From Carnobacterium_A antarcticum (lineage in GTDB: Bacteria > Bacillota > Bacilli > Lactobacillales > Carnobacteriaceae), in assembly GCF_042658365.1 (NCBI RefSeq), contig NZ_JBHSQC010000008.1: a stretch of 64,000 nt of DNA. One strand, given 5' to 3'. A program made the translations under genes and the position numbers. Below the pieces are notes generated by a model. That model was not told the origin of the DNA. It saw only the letters and a program-made list of their open reading frames with translations, and did no database searches. Shown here one piece after another: positions 8,584 to 16,271 of this stretch; position 1 is the first letter of the stretch, and each line of letters begins with the position of its first letter.

Positions 8584-9231
8584 ATGAAACTATTAGTAAC
8601 CGGTTTTGATCCATTTGGCGGCGAAGAAATCAATCCAGCTCTTGAAGCGGTCAAAGGTTTAGAGGATACCATTAAAGGTGCAGAAATCAAAAAAATAGAA
8701 ATTCCGACAGTATTTGGCAAAGCAGCTGAAGTTGTTAAAGCAGCTATTGATGAATTTAACCCAGACGTTGTTTTAAACGTCGGACAAGCAGGAGGACGAT
8801 TTGCACTTACTCCTGAACGGGTAGCTATCAATATTGATGATGCCCGTATCCCAGACAATGAAGGCAATCAGCCGATTGATGAAGCGATCCAAGAAGAAGG
8901 AAATGCAGCATATTTCACTCAATTGCCTGTTAAAGCAATGGTAACAGCCATTAAAGCAGCCGGTTTACCTGGAGCCGTTTCTAACACCGCTGGAACATTT
9001 GTCTGCAATCATATCATGTATCAAGTTCAGTATTTAATTGATACAAAATATCCGGAAATCAAAGGCGGATTCATTCATGTGCCTTTTATCCCTGAACAAG
9101 TAGTAGACAAAGCGGATCAACCATTTATGAATTTGACTGATATGACAAAAGGATTGACAGCTGCAATAGAAGCAATCGTCGCATTTGACGGCAAAGAAGA
9201 TTTAAAAGAAGTAGGAGGAGCGATTCACTAA
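8584..9231 (+). CDS. pcp: Pyrrolidone-carboxylate peptidase (pyroglutamyl peptidase I)
   Basis: Cytosolic cysteine peptidase removing N-terminal pyroglutamate from peptides. The 215-residue protein starts MKLLVTGFDPFGG. It carries the catalytic triad: Glu78 in LTPERV, Cys141 in AGTFVCNH, His165 in GGFIHVPF. The frame is open from TTG 8563, but that codon overlaps the GAAAGGAG ribosome site, so ATG 8584 is the true start. It lies 114 bases after the DUF979 gene and is followed at once by a gamma-glutamylcyclotransferase-like gene. Confidence 0.95.
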   Translation: MKLLVTGFDPFGGEEINPALEAVKGLEDTIKGAEIKKIEIPTVFGKAAEVVKAAIDEFNPDVVLNVGQAGGRFALTPERVAINIDDARIPDNEGNQPIDEAIQEEGNAAYFTQLPVKAMVTAIKAAGLPGAVSNTAGTFVCNHIMYQVQYLIDTKYPEIKGGFIHVPFIPEQVVDKADQPFMNLTDMTKGLTAAIEAIVAFDGKEDLKEVGGAIH

Positions 9232-9232
9232 G

Positions 9233-9700
9233 ATGCAAGCAGAAGTTATCCGTCCAGTTTTTGTCTATGGCAGTTTAAAAGCTGGCGAATTTAATTATAA
9301 ACGTTATTTAGATGGCAAAGTGCTCACCGCTGAACCAAAGTGTGCCCGCATAAAAGGCTCACTTTATGATATGCCGTATAAAGGGTATCCAGCTCTTCTG
9401 GTTGAAGAGTTCAGTACGGATTGGGTATATGGCGAAATCTTTGAACTGCTGGATTATGAAGCAACCTTGTCTCAATTAGACGGTTTAGAAGGTTACCATG
9501 GAGCAAATCATCCAGCTAATGAATACGAACGCAGTGTTGTGACAGTCGAAGTCTGGCAGGAACAGGCTAAGGAGTTTGTAGCTCAGGAAGTTTTTGTTTA
9601 TCTTTACCGAATAGAAAATGACGCTCTATTTACTCAACAAGCCGAAGTAATGAAAGACGGCATTTGGCGGCCAAGCGTGACGAACGAAGCTGTTCAGTAG
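9233..9700 (+). CDS. Gamma-glutamylcyclotransferase-like protein (AIG2/GGCT fold)
   Basis: 155-residue protein with the GGCT-fold signature VYGSLKAGEFNY near the N-terminus, the loop in which the backbone binds the gamma-glutamyl group. A candidate catalytic glutamate lies in LDGLEGYHG. Enzymes of this fold release 5-oxoproline from gamma-glutamyl amines or peptides. It starts one base after the pcp stop. Being next to pcp, whose product is also 5-oxoproline, suggests a shared pathway. The exact substrate is unknown. Confidence 0.75.
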   Translation: MQAEVIRPVFVYGSLKAGEFNYKRYLDGKVLTAEPKCARIKGSLYDMPYKGYPALLVEEFSTDWVYGEIFELLDYEATLSQLDGLEGYHGANHPANEYERSVVTVEVWQEQAKEFVAQEVFVYLYRIENDALFTQQAEVMKDGIWRPSVTNEAVQ

Positions 9701-9723
9701 CCGAAAATTTCCCTGTAGAATAG

Positions 9724-9766
9724 AAAATAGCACCAGAAGAGCAACTTTCTTCTAGTGCTATTTTTT
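9724..9766 (+). terminator. Terminator after the pcp operon
   Basis: AAAATAGCAC pairs with GTGCTATTTT, with an inner AGAAGA/TCTTCT extension, followed by T residues. Confidence 0.8.
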
Positions 9767-9844
9767 ATGCAGCAAATTTAGGGAGCCTGTTTCTTCAGCT
9801 ACTACTTCATGAAGCAGACAGCCGCTAGTTCATGCAGTTAAAAC

Positions 9845-9898
9845 AAAAAAAGCACTTCCTAGGTGCGTGTCAGCAACGCTGATCAAGGAAGTACTTTT
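9845..9898 (-). terminator. Terminator of the YdaT-like gene (minus strand)
   Basis: Read on the minus strand, AAAAGTACTTCCT pairs with AGGAAGTGCTTTT and is followed by a run of T residues. It lies directly behind the minus-strand gene ending at 9912. Confidence 0.75.
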
Positions 9899-9911
9899 CT
9901 GCTTTGAAAAC

Positions 9912-10346
9912 TTATTTTTCTTTGGTTCCATCTTTTTTATAAATGATTACTTTTGTGTCTTTATTTGCAGCAATTTCTTTGGCACGCGAAACAGCTTTTA
10001 TTTTCTGATCATAAGTGTCGCTGGGGCGTTTAGCGTCTTTGGTTTTGACAGCCCAATGGTCTTCATCATAAAAAACCTCAACAGGATTATCCAATAAATC
10101 CGGATTGGCGCTAGAAGTGTCATGAGAATCATTCTTTTTAGGATTTGACTCTTTCTTTAGCTCCTTCTTTTCTTTATCACTGGCATTTTCCATCCATTCT
10201 TTAGCTTGAGAAATAGCGATAGGGATAGCTCGATCGTCTTTGTAGCCATTTGCCAGTAGTGCATTAGCAATATCAATGGTTTTTTTGCGGAGCAAAGGGT
10301 CGAAATTTTTTAATGAAGCAGGGTAATCATTCATGTCCCATGGCAT
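9912..10346 (-). CDS. YdaT-like protein with a DUF2188 domain
   Basis: 144-residue soluble protein. The N-terminal part (MPWDMNDYPASLKNF to about residue 55) has the ChaB-like pattern seen in Bacillus YdaT. A charged linker of Lys, Glu, Asp and Ser follows. The C-terminal 50 residues form a DUF2188 domain (EDHWAVKTKDAKRPSDTY ... KVIIYKKDGT). The frame opens at 10373, but AAAGGA is placed 8 bases before ATG 10346, so that start is preferred. In Bacillus such proteins belong to the general stress response; the molecular role is not known. Monocistronic, with its own terminator. Confidence 0.7.
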   Translation of the reverse strand: MPWDMNDYPASLKNFDPLLRKKTIDIANALLANGYKDDRAIPIAISQAKEWMENASDKEKKELKKESNPKKNDSHDTSSANPDLLDNPVEVFYDEDHWAVKTKDAKRPSDTYDQKIKAVSRAKEIAANKDTKVIIYKKDGTKEK

Positions 10347-10549
10347 AGTTATCATCCTTTCAAATGCTTTCATATTTTGTGCTTAATTTAGTTATAACAC
10401 TCTAAACAGAGTGGGGCAAACAATAAAGCTTTTAAAGCTGTTAGAGATTCGTCAGTGAAGCAGATGCTATTTTTCACCGGATTAAGCCGTGATTCCGTTT
10501 CTTAATAATGGTATAGTAAGACAGAAGATAAAGAGAAAGGAGCGAAACC

Positions 10550-11437
10550 ATGAAAAAGATACTCGTTTTTGGCGGAACACGATTTTTTGGCAAAAAGGCT
10601 GTTGAATTGCTGCTTGAAAAAAATTATGAAGTAACCATTGCTACGCGCGGAATCCACTCAGATGACTTTGGAGATCAGGTCAATCGGATCATTATTGATC
10701 GGGCAGACGGAAATCATAAAGGATGGTCGGCGCTTCAACAAGAAACGTGGGATGTGGTCTTAGATAATATCTGCTTTACAAAAGAAGATGCCGATTTGAT
10801 TCTTGAAAAATTGAATGGGAAAATCCGACATTATTTTTTAACTTCTACTTTAGCTGTTTATGAAGGAGAAAAATCAGGTTATAGCGAAACTGATTTTGAT
10901 CCCTGGAATTATCAGATAGATCCAAAGAAAGAAGTTACCTATGGAGAAGGCAAACGACAAGCTGAAGCAGTTTTGTTTCAACAAGCCCGCTTCCCAGTAG
11001 TTGCATTAAGAATTCCGATCGTGTTAGATACAGACGATTATACAGAACGTTTGCATTTTTATATCCGCAAAGTACTGCAAGAAAAGCCGATTTACTTTTA
11101 TCAAAAAGATGCTAAAACAAGCTTTATTAAAGGAAGCGAAGCAGCTAAAGCAATCGTATGGTTGATCGAAAATAAAAAAAGCGGAATCTACAATGCGAGC
11201 GCTGACCAGGCTATCTCTATTGCTGCTTTTGTTGATTGGTTAGAAGAAAGCCTAGCCCAAAAAGCATATGTGTCCTATACAAATGATCAAGAGAATCAAT
11301 CGCCGTTTAGTGTATCTCATGATTATTACCTAAAGGTCGCTAAAATTGAAGCAGAAGGTTTCCCAACAAGCAACTTAATAGATTGGTTAAAACCCTTGAT
11401 GATCCAATTGAAAAAAACAATCGAGTCAGAAGAATAG
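10550..11437 (+). CDS. NAD-dependent epimerase/dehydratase family protein
   Basis: 295-residue Rossmann-fold protein of the extended short-chain dehydrogenase type. The N-terminus KILVFGGTRFFGKKAVELL is the NAD(P)-binding GxxxFxG loop. YGEGKRQAE supplies the Tyr-x-x-x-Lys catalytic pair (YGEGK). Residues 130-295 hold the substrate region, unlike a classical sugar epimerase. Similar proteins are annotated as nucleoside-diphosphate-sugar epimerase or mRNA-binding protein; I cannot choose. The start ATG 10550 follows AAAGGAG. The rlmA-type gene begins 14 bases downstream, suggesting co-transcription. Confidence 0.75.
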   Translation: MKKILVFGGTRFFGKKAVELLLEKNYEVTIATRGIHSDDFGDQVNRIIIDRADGNHKGWSALQQETWDVVLDNICFTKEDADLILEKLNGKIRHYFLTSTLAVYEGEKSGYSETDFDPWNYQIDPKKEVTYGEGKRQAEAVLFQQARFPVVALRIPIVLDTDDYTERLHFYIRKVLQEKPIYFYQKDAKTSFIKGSEAAKAIVWLIENKKSGIYNASADQAISIAAFVDWLEESLAQKAYVSYTNDQENQSPFSVSHDYYLKVAKIEAEGFPTSNLIDWLKPLMIQLKKTIESEE

Positions 11438-11451
11438 AAAGAGGCTATAAT

Positions 11452-12300
11452 GTGAAAAAAATTGATTCAGCAGCACAATTCTTGACCGAACAAATGGATT
11501 TATTTCAGTGTCCAGTTTGCCGCCAAGCTTTCCAACAAGTAGAAAACAGAAGCTTACGGTGTGAATCCGGTCATTTATTTGATTTGTCAAAAAAAGGAAC
11601 TCTTTATTTTTTATTGAAAGGTTCAAAAAACGAATACGATAAAGAAATGTTAACTGCGCGGTTCCAGATAGCTCAAGCAGGCTTGTTTGATCCTTTACTG
11701 GACTCTGTGTATCAGCACATACAAAATAAAGAAACCGGCCATCTTTTGGATGTTGGCTGCGGAGAAGGTTCGCAACTCGACTATTTAACAAAATTAGGTT
11801 TAAAAGGTCAAAAAATCGGTTTCGATATTTCTAAAGATGCAATTCAGTTAGCTGCCAGTCATTTTACCAGCGCTTTTTGGTGTGTGGCTGATTTAGCCCA
11901 GTCGCCTTTTGCAACGAGTCAATACGATACCATTTTGAATATTTTCTCCCCTTCCAATTACCAAGAATTTGAGCGCTTATTGAAGCCGGGAGGTCAAGTC
12001 CTAAAAGTCGTGCCGGAAAAAGATTACTTAATGGAGTTGCGCGCTCTTTTTTATCGTGATCAAAAAGAGCGACAAGATTACTCTAATGAATTAGTGATCA
12101 AAAAATTTAAAGAACACTTTTCGTCAATCGAAACCAAACGGGTTCGGTATCAATTTCCTTTAACGGATGATGCTTTTAAAGACTTGATGAAAATGACTCC
12201 ATTAAGTTGGGGAGCTAGCGAGGCTGCTAAGCAATATGCGATGGAACACCCATTGTCGTACATCACCGTAGACGTTTGTTTATTGATTGGGTCTGACTAG
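11452..12300 (+). CDS. 23S rRNA (guanine-N1)-methyltransferase, RlmA/RrmA family
   Basis: 282-residue SAM-dependent methyltransferase acting on G745 or G748 of 23S rRNA in relatives. The N-terminal zinc finger reads CPVCRQAF ... LRCESGHLFDLSKKG, with Cys-x2-Cys and Cys-x3-His ligands. SAM motif I is LLDVGCGEGSQLDYL. The frame is open from 11383, but the upstream part overlaps the previous gene. GTG 11452 sits after GAAAGAGG and gives the expected N-terminus VKKIDSAAQF. The RlmA-I or RlmA-II subtype cannot be decided here. Confidence 0.85.
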   Translation: MKKIDSAAQFLTEQMDLFQCPVCRQAFQQVENRSLRCESGHLFDLSKKGTLYFLLKGSKNEYDKEMLTARFQIAQAGLFDPLLDSVYQHIQNKETGHLLDVGCGEGSQLDYLTKLGLKGQKIGFDISKDAIQLAASHFTSAFWCVADLAQSPFATSQYDTILNIFSPSNYQEFERLLKPGGQVLKVVPEKDYLMELRALFYRDQKERQDYSNELVIKKFKEHFSSIETKRVRYQFPLTDDAFKDLMKMTPLSWGASEAAKQYAMEHPLSYITVDVCLLIGSD

Positions 12301-12666
12301 GTAATAGACAAATGTGTCTGAAATGTGAAGGTTGTTTTTTGGGGCTAGCGCTTACAATCCTTTAAGTGTAAGCCAGAGGGTTGCAACCTATCTCTAGGGA
12401 TGTTATATTACGTATAAGCTATTTTGTTCATTCGTTTTTATCAGGAATCCATCAGATTTTGATAAAAGTTAGTGAGACTAAAAAAGGCTTCATTAACGTA
12501 TCGTTTCGCAGTGCTGGACACCGAAGCGATGCGTTTTTTTATGCTTTTTTACTAATGACTGTTTTTTTATTAAAACAAACCATTTAATTTACCTATAGAA
12601 GATAATTTTTGTTCGTTTTTAAAACAATTATGCTAAAATAAATAGAACACCTTTGTTAAGGAAGGA
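12301..12666 (+). other. Intergenic stretch with RNA-like structure between rlmA and queG
   Basis: No convincing gene. It contains AGACA/TGTCT near 12307, a perfect 7-bp stem GCTTACA/TGTAAGC around 12351-12374, a nearby GGTTGCAACC palindrome (about 12379-12388) and, later, a strong terminator (listed separately). An AGGTTG at about 12327 could also pair with the CAACCT. The arrangement suggests a structured leader or small RNA, but I recognise no riboswitch class. A separate promoter-like TAAAAT before queG suggests that the terminated RNA is independent of queG. Confidence 0.35.
12495..12540 (+). terminator. Strong terminator upstream of queG
   Basis: AACGTATCGTTTCG pairs with CGAAGCGATGCGTT over 14 positions (two G-U pairs), followed by seven T residues. 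It ends transcription from the rlmA unit or from an RNA encoded in this gap. Confidence 0.85.
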
Positions 12667-12675
12667 GTGAGTTTT

Positions 12676-13845
12676 TTGGCGGCGATGCAAACAGCACTTA
12701 AAGAAAAGATTATTGAAGAAAGCAAGCGAATCGGTATCAATAAAATTGGCTTTACAACTGCTGAACCATTTTCTGATTTAGAAAGCAAATTAGAAGCTCA
12801 ACAAGCCAAAGGGCATCACTCCGGTTTTGAACACAAAGTCATCAAAGAACGGATTTATCCAGAATTGATTTTTGAAAGTCCGCGTTCTATCATTTCGATT
12901 GCGTTAGCTTATCCGACTAAAATTGAAAACCCGCCGCCTCGTGTAAAAGGGGAAAGACGGGGAGAATTTGCTCGTGCTTCATGGGGTATGGACTACCATG
13001 ACATTTTGCGCGAAAAAATGAATCAGTTAATCGATTATATCCGTCAAGAAGCTGGAGATACAGTTACTTATAAACCAATGGTCGACACTGGAGAATTGGT
13101 TGATGTAGCTGTTGCTCAGCGAGCAGGATTGGGGTTTATTGGGCGAAACGGCTTGTTGATCACAGAGGAATTTGGTTCTTATGTTTATTTAGGAGAAATT
13201 ATTACCAATCTAGACTTTCCCAGTGATGAAACGGTTCCTTTTGGTTGTGGTGACTGCACGCGTTGTATAGACGCTTGCCCAACAGGAGCATTGCTGGGGG
13301 ATGGGCGGATGAATGCCAAGCAATGTCTGTCTTATCAAACTCAAACTAAAGGCATGATGCCGGAAGAATTTAGGCGCAGTATGGGACATGTCATTTACGG
13401 CTGTGATATTTGCCAGATTGTTTGCCCTTATAATAAGGGTAAGCATGCGAATGTCCATCCCGAGATGGAACCAGAGCCGGAAAGCGTGATGCCAAAGCTG
13501 AAACCAATGCTCAGTATCAGCAATCGTGAATTTAAAGAACAATTTGGGCATATGGCAGGTTCGTGGCGCGGGAAAAAACCGCTGCAGCGCAATTCAATCA
13601 TAGCCTTAGGGAATTACCGCGATAAATCGGCTTTACCGGATTTGCTGCGGTGCGTGGAAAGAGATCCGCGTCCAGTTATTCGCGGGACAGCTGCGTGGTC
13701 GATTGCTAAAATAGTTTCGTATCAAGACGACATGGTTATCGAATTTTTAGAAGAAGCACTTGAAAAAGAAACCGATAAAGAAGCATTTTTTGAAATAAAA
13801 CAAGCAGTCGTCGCGATCAAAGACAAAAGAACTAAAAGAAATTAA
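12676..13845 (+). CDS. queG: Epoxyqueuosine reductase
   Basis: Last enzyme of queuosine synthesis, reducing epoxyqueuosine to queuosine in tRNA; a cobalamin-dependent iron-sulfur protein in the cytosol. The product has two ferredoxin-type clusters, CGDCTRCIDACPTGAL and CDICQIVCPYN. A C-terminal HEAT-like region (about residues 295-385) binds tRNA in relatives. The frame opens at GTG 12667 inside the GAAGGAG site. TTG 12676 is best spaced; ATG 12685 is the alternative, giving 386 residues. The trmL gene follows after 21 bases, so two anticodon-loop modification genes are paired. Confidence 0.92.
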   Translation: MAAMQTALKEKIIEESKRIGINKIGFTTAEPFSDLESKLEAQQAKGHHSGFEHKVIKERIYPELIFESPRSIISIALAYPTKIENPPPRVKGERRGEFARASWGMDYHDILREKMNQLIDYIRQEAGDTVTYKPMVDTGELVDVAVAQRAGLGFIGRNGLLITEEFGSYVYLGEIITNLDFPSDETVPFGCGDCTRCIDACPTGALLGDGRMNAKQCLSYQTQTKGMMPEEFRRSMGHVIYGCDICQIVCPYNKGKHANVHPEMEPEPESVMPKLKPMLSISNREFKEQFGHMAGSWRGKKPLQRNSIIALGNYRDKSALPDLLRCVERDPRPVIRGTAAWSIAKIVSYQDDMVIEFLEEALEKETDKEAFFEIKQAVVAIKDKRTKRN

Positions 13846-13866
13846 TATTCAGGAGGAAAACCGAAC

Positions 13867-14376
13867 ATGGCTAATCATATCGTTTTATTTGAACCACAAA
13901 TTCCTGCAAATACAGGAAACATTGCTAGAACTTGCGCAGGTACCAATACACATCTTCACTTAATTGAACCTTTAGGTTTTTTAACAGATGACAAGCATTT
14001 AAAAAGAGCTGGCTTAGATTACTGGAATGACGTCAATATCACCTATCATGCTGATTTAGATGCATTTTTAGATCACGCGAAAAACGGTCAACTGCATCTA
14101 ATCACAAAATTCGGACATCGTATTTATAGCGAGGTCGACTATACTGATACAGAAGAAGATCATTATTTTATTTTTGGCAAAGAGACTACAGGTTTACCTG
14201 AAGAGTTTATGCGTGCCCATGAAGAAGACTGTTTGAGAATCCCAATGGACGATACCCATATCCGTTCTTTGAATCTATCAAATACAGCTGCCATTTTGAT
14301 TTATGAAGCTTTGCGTCAACAAAACTTTGTAAATATGGAATTGACGCATCACTATCAAAACGACAAACTTGATTAA
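13867..14376 (+). CDS. trmL: tRNA (cytidine/uridine-34-2'-O)-methyltransferase
   Basis: 169-residue SPOUT (trefoil-knot) methyltransferase that methylates the wobble ribose of tRNA-Leu in relatives. Signature segments are NTGNIARTCAGT near the N-terminus, FGKETTGLPEE, and the C-terminal knot IPMDDTHIRSLNLSNTAA. It starts at ATG 13867 after CAGGAGG. It follows queG closely and is ended by a strong terminator. Confidence 0.92.
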   Translation: MANHIVLFEPQIPANTGNIARTCAGTNTHLHLIEPLGFLTDDKHLKRAGLDYWNDVNITYHADLDAFLDHAKNGQLHLITKFGHRIYSEVDYTDTEEDHYFIFGKETTGLPEEFMRAHEEDCLRIPMDDTHIRSLNLSNTAAILIYEALRQQNFVNMELTHHYQNDKLD

Positions 14377-14386
14377 TTTAAAGTGA

Positions 14387-14427
14387 GACCATTAAAAGAA
14401 GAAGCATTCTTTTAATGGTCTTTTTTT
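14387..14427 (+). terminator. Terminator of queG-trmL
   Basis: GACCATTAAAAGAA pairs perfectly with TTCTTTTAATGGTC, followed by seven T residues. Confidence 0.9.
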
Positions 14428-14450
14428 GTAGCAAAAAAGGAGTATTCTTC

Positions 14451-14479
14451 TTGTGAACGTTTTCTATAAAGGCTACAAT
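14451..14479 (+). promoter_or_regulatory. Sigma-A promoter of the ABC exporter operon
   Basis: TTGTGA at 14451-14456 and TACAAT at 14474-14479 are 17 bases apart, about 38 bases before the first gene. Confidence 0.55.
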
Positions 14480-14516
14480 AAAGAAAAATTCGTGAACAAC
14501 AGGAAGAGGTTTTTTT

Positions 14517-16271
14517 ATGTTTGATTTATTTAAAAAATTAATGCCTTTTTTCTTGGAGCATAAACAGCGTTATGGGTGGGCTATTTTTATGATGATGATT
14601 GGTAACGGACTTGTTTTGATTCCGCCATTTATTATTGGAAAGGTAATCGATGGAATTTATTTAAATCGTTTGACTAGCGGAGCGTTAGGCAAGTTAACTG
14701 TAGGATTTATTTTTTCTGTGGTCGTTTCTTACGGAATCGAGATTTTTTGGGGCTACCAGTTGTTTGGAGGAAGAAATGTTTTAACGAGACAATTGCGAAA
14801 GCAGTTAATGAAGCATTTTCTGAATATGCGGGCAGTATTTTATGAAAAATTTCGAACAGGTGATTTGATGGCACGAGCGACCAATGATTTGGATGCTATT
14901 TCTGAAATGGCCGGTTACGGCATTATGATCACAATGGATTCTACTGCTTTTCTTAGTTTTATTTTAGCGACGATGTTTTTTTCTGTTTCTTGGAAGTTAA
15001 CGCTTGCTTGCATATTGCCTTTGCCGTTATTAGGTTATTTGCTGAAAAGACTGGGCGATAAGGTACATGTGCGCTATAAAGCTTCCCAAGATGCTTTTGC
15101 TGAAATCAATGATGAGGTGTTAGAAGCAGTAGAAGGTGTGCGTGTGGTGCGAGCCTACGTACAAGAAGAGTCGATGATGAATGAATTTAATCGAAAAACA
15201 GAAGAAGTTTTACAAAAAAATATAGCCGTAGCTAAAATAAACTCCATGTTTCAGCCTCTCATCAAAATCCTTTTAGGAATCAGTTATGTGCTGGCTTTTG
15301 GCTTCGGAGCCCGTTTAGTTTCTCAAGGCGAGATTACTTTAGGACGTTTGGTTTCTTTTCAAGTTTATCTTAGTATGTTGGTGTGGCCGATTCAGTCCAT
15401 TGGCGAATTGATCAACTTGCTGCAGCAAGGAAATGCATCAATGGACCGAGTTTCAGAAGTTTTGAGAGCTGGGGATAATATGGGGAAAGCAGGGACTCGT
15501 GAAATGACCGCTAATGAGTCGGTGCATTTTGATGATCTTGTTTTTCGTTACCCAGCGTCTAAATCCATTAATTTGAATCACGTGGATATCACTATACCGG
15601 AAGGAACGACATTGGGAATCGTTGGAAAAACTGGAAGCGGAAAGACGACCTTTATTCGACAGTTGTTGCTGGAGTATCCATCGGGTTCTGGCAACGTGAC
15701 TATTGGCAGTTTTCCGATAGAAGAATTGGAGCAGAACCAACTGTATTCTAAAATTGGATACGTTCCCCAAGACCATATCTTATTTTCCCGTTCGATTCGT
15801 GAAAACATTGCCTTTGGAAAGCTAGCAGCTTCAGAAAACGAAGTCATGGAAGCCGTTCGTCTGGCGAGTTTTGAAGAGGATTTAAGCCGCATGCCAGAAG
15901 GATTAGACACACTAATCGGAGAACGGGGAGTAGCTCTTTCAGGAGGACAAAAACAACGGATTTCCATCGCACGAGCATTGTTAAAAAAACCTGCTATTTT
16001 AATTTTAGATGATCCGCTTTCAGCAGTAGATGCCCGAACAGAGCAACAAATCATTCGCAATATCCAAACCGCTAGAAAGGATAAGACGACTATTATCACA
16101 ACTCATCGCTTATCTTCTGTTTATCATGCTCAACAAATCATTGTGTTAGAAAATGGCCGAATCATTGAAAAAGGCACACATCACGAGCTGATTGAAAAAG
16201 ACGGTTGGTATAAAGAGCAATTTCTTCGCCAACGCTTAAAAGAAGAGGGTGAAAAAAATGAAGACGATTAA
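14517..16271 (+). CDS. Heterodimeric ABC exporter, subunit with degenerate catalytic site
   Basis: 584-residue half-transporter: six transmembrane helices (residues about 15-310) and a C-terminal nucleotide-binding domain. Walker A is GKTGSGKTT, the signature is LSGGQKQRIS and Walker B ends in ILDDPLSAVD. The residue after the Walker B aspartate is Asp, not Glu. In LmrCD/BmrCD-type heterodimers this marks the subunit whose Walker B forms the degenerate ATP site. The partner gene overlaps the 3' end. Substrate (drug, lipid or peptide) cannot be told from sequence. Confidence 0.85.
   Translation: MFDLFKKLMPFFLEHKQRYGWAIFMMMIGNGLVLIPPFIIGKVIDGIYLNRLTSGALGKLTVGFIFSVVVSYGIEIFWGYQLFGGRNVLTRQLRKQLMKHFLNMRAVFYEKFRTGDLMARATNDLDAISEMAGYGIMITMDSTAFLSFILATMFFSVSWKLTLACILPLPLLGYLLKRLGDKVHVRYKASQDAFAEINDEVLEAVEGVRVVRAYVQEESMMNEFNRKTEEVLQKNIAVAKINSMFQPLIKILLGISYVLAFGFGARLVSQGEITLGRLVSFQVYLSMLVWPIQSIGELINLLQQGNASMDRVSEVLRAGDNMGKAGTREMTANESVHFDDLVFRYPASKSINLNHVDITIPEGTTLGIVGKTGSGKTTFIRQLLLEYPSGSGNVTIGSFPIEELEQNQLYSKIGYVPQDHILFSRSIRENIAFGKLAASENEVMEAVRLASFEEDLSRMPEGLDTLIGERGVALSGGQKQRISIARALLKKPAILILDDPLSAVDARTEQQIIRNIQTARKDKTTIITTHRLSSVYHAQQIIVLENGRIIEKGTHHELIEKDGWYKEQFLRQRLKEEGEKNEDD

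Noticed and set aside
12381..12587. 68-codon open frame in the rlmA-queG gap
   Set aside because: No ribosome site at a usable distance from its TTG, and it contains the strong terminator at its 3' half; the composition is that of RNA structure, not protein.
12301..12666. preQ1, T-box or other known riboswitch upstream of queG
   Set aside because: No preQ1-I/II core, no T-box GGTGGNACCGCG bulge and no SAM, TPP, FMN or THF signature; queG also appears to have its own later promoter.
15453..16099. Long minus-strand frames inside the ABC exporter gene
   Set aside because: Antisense shadows of the ATPase domain coding region; no promoter or ribosome site.
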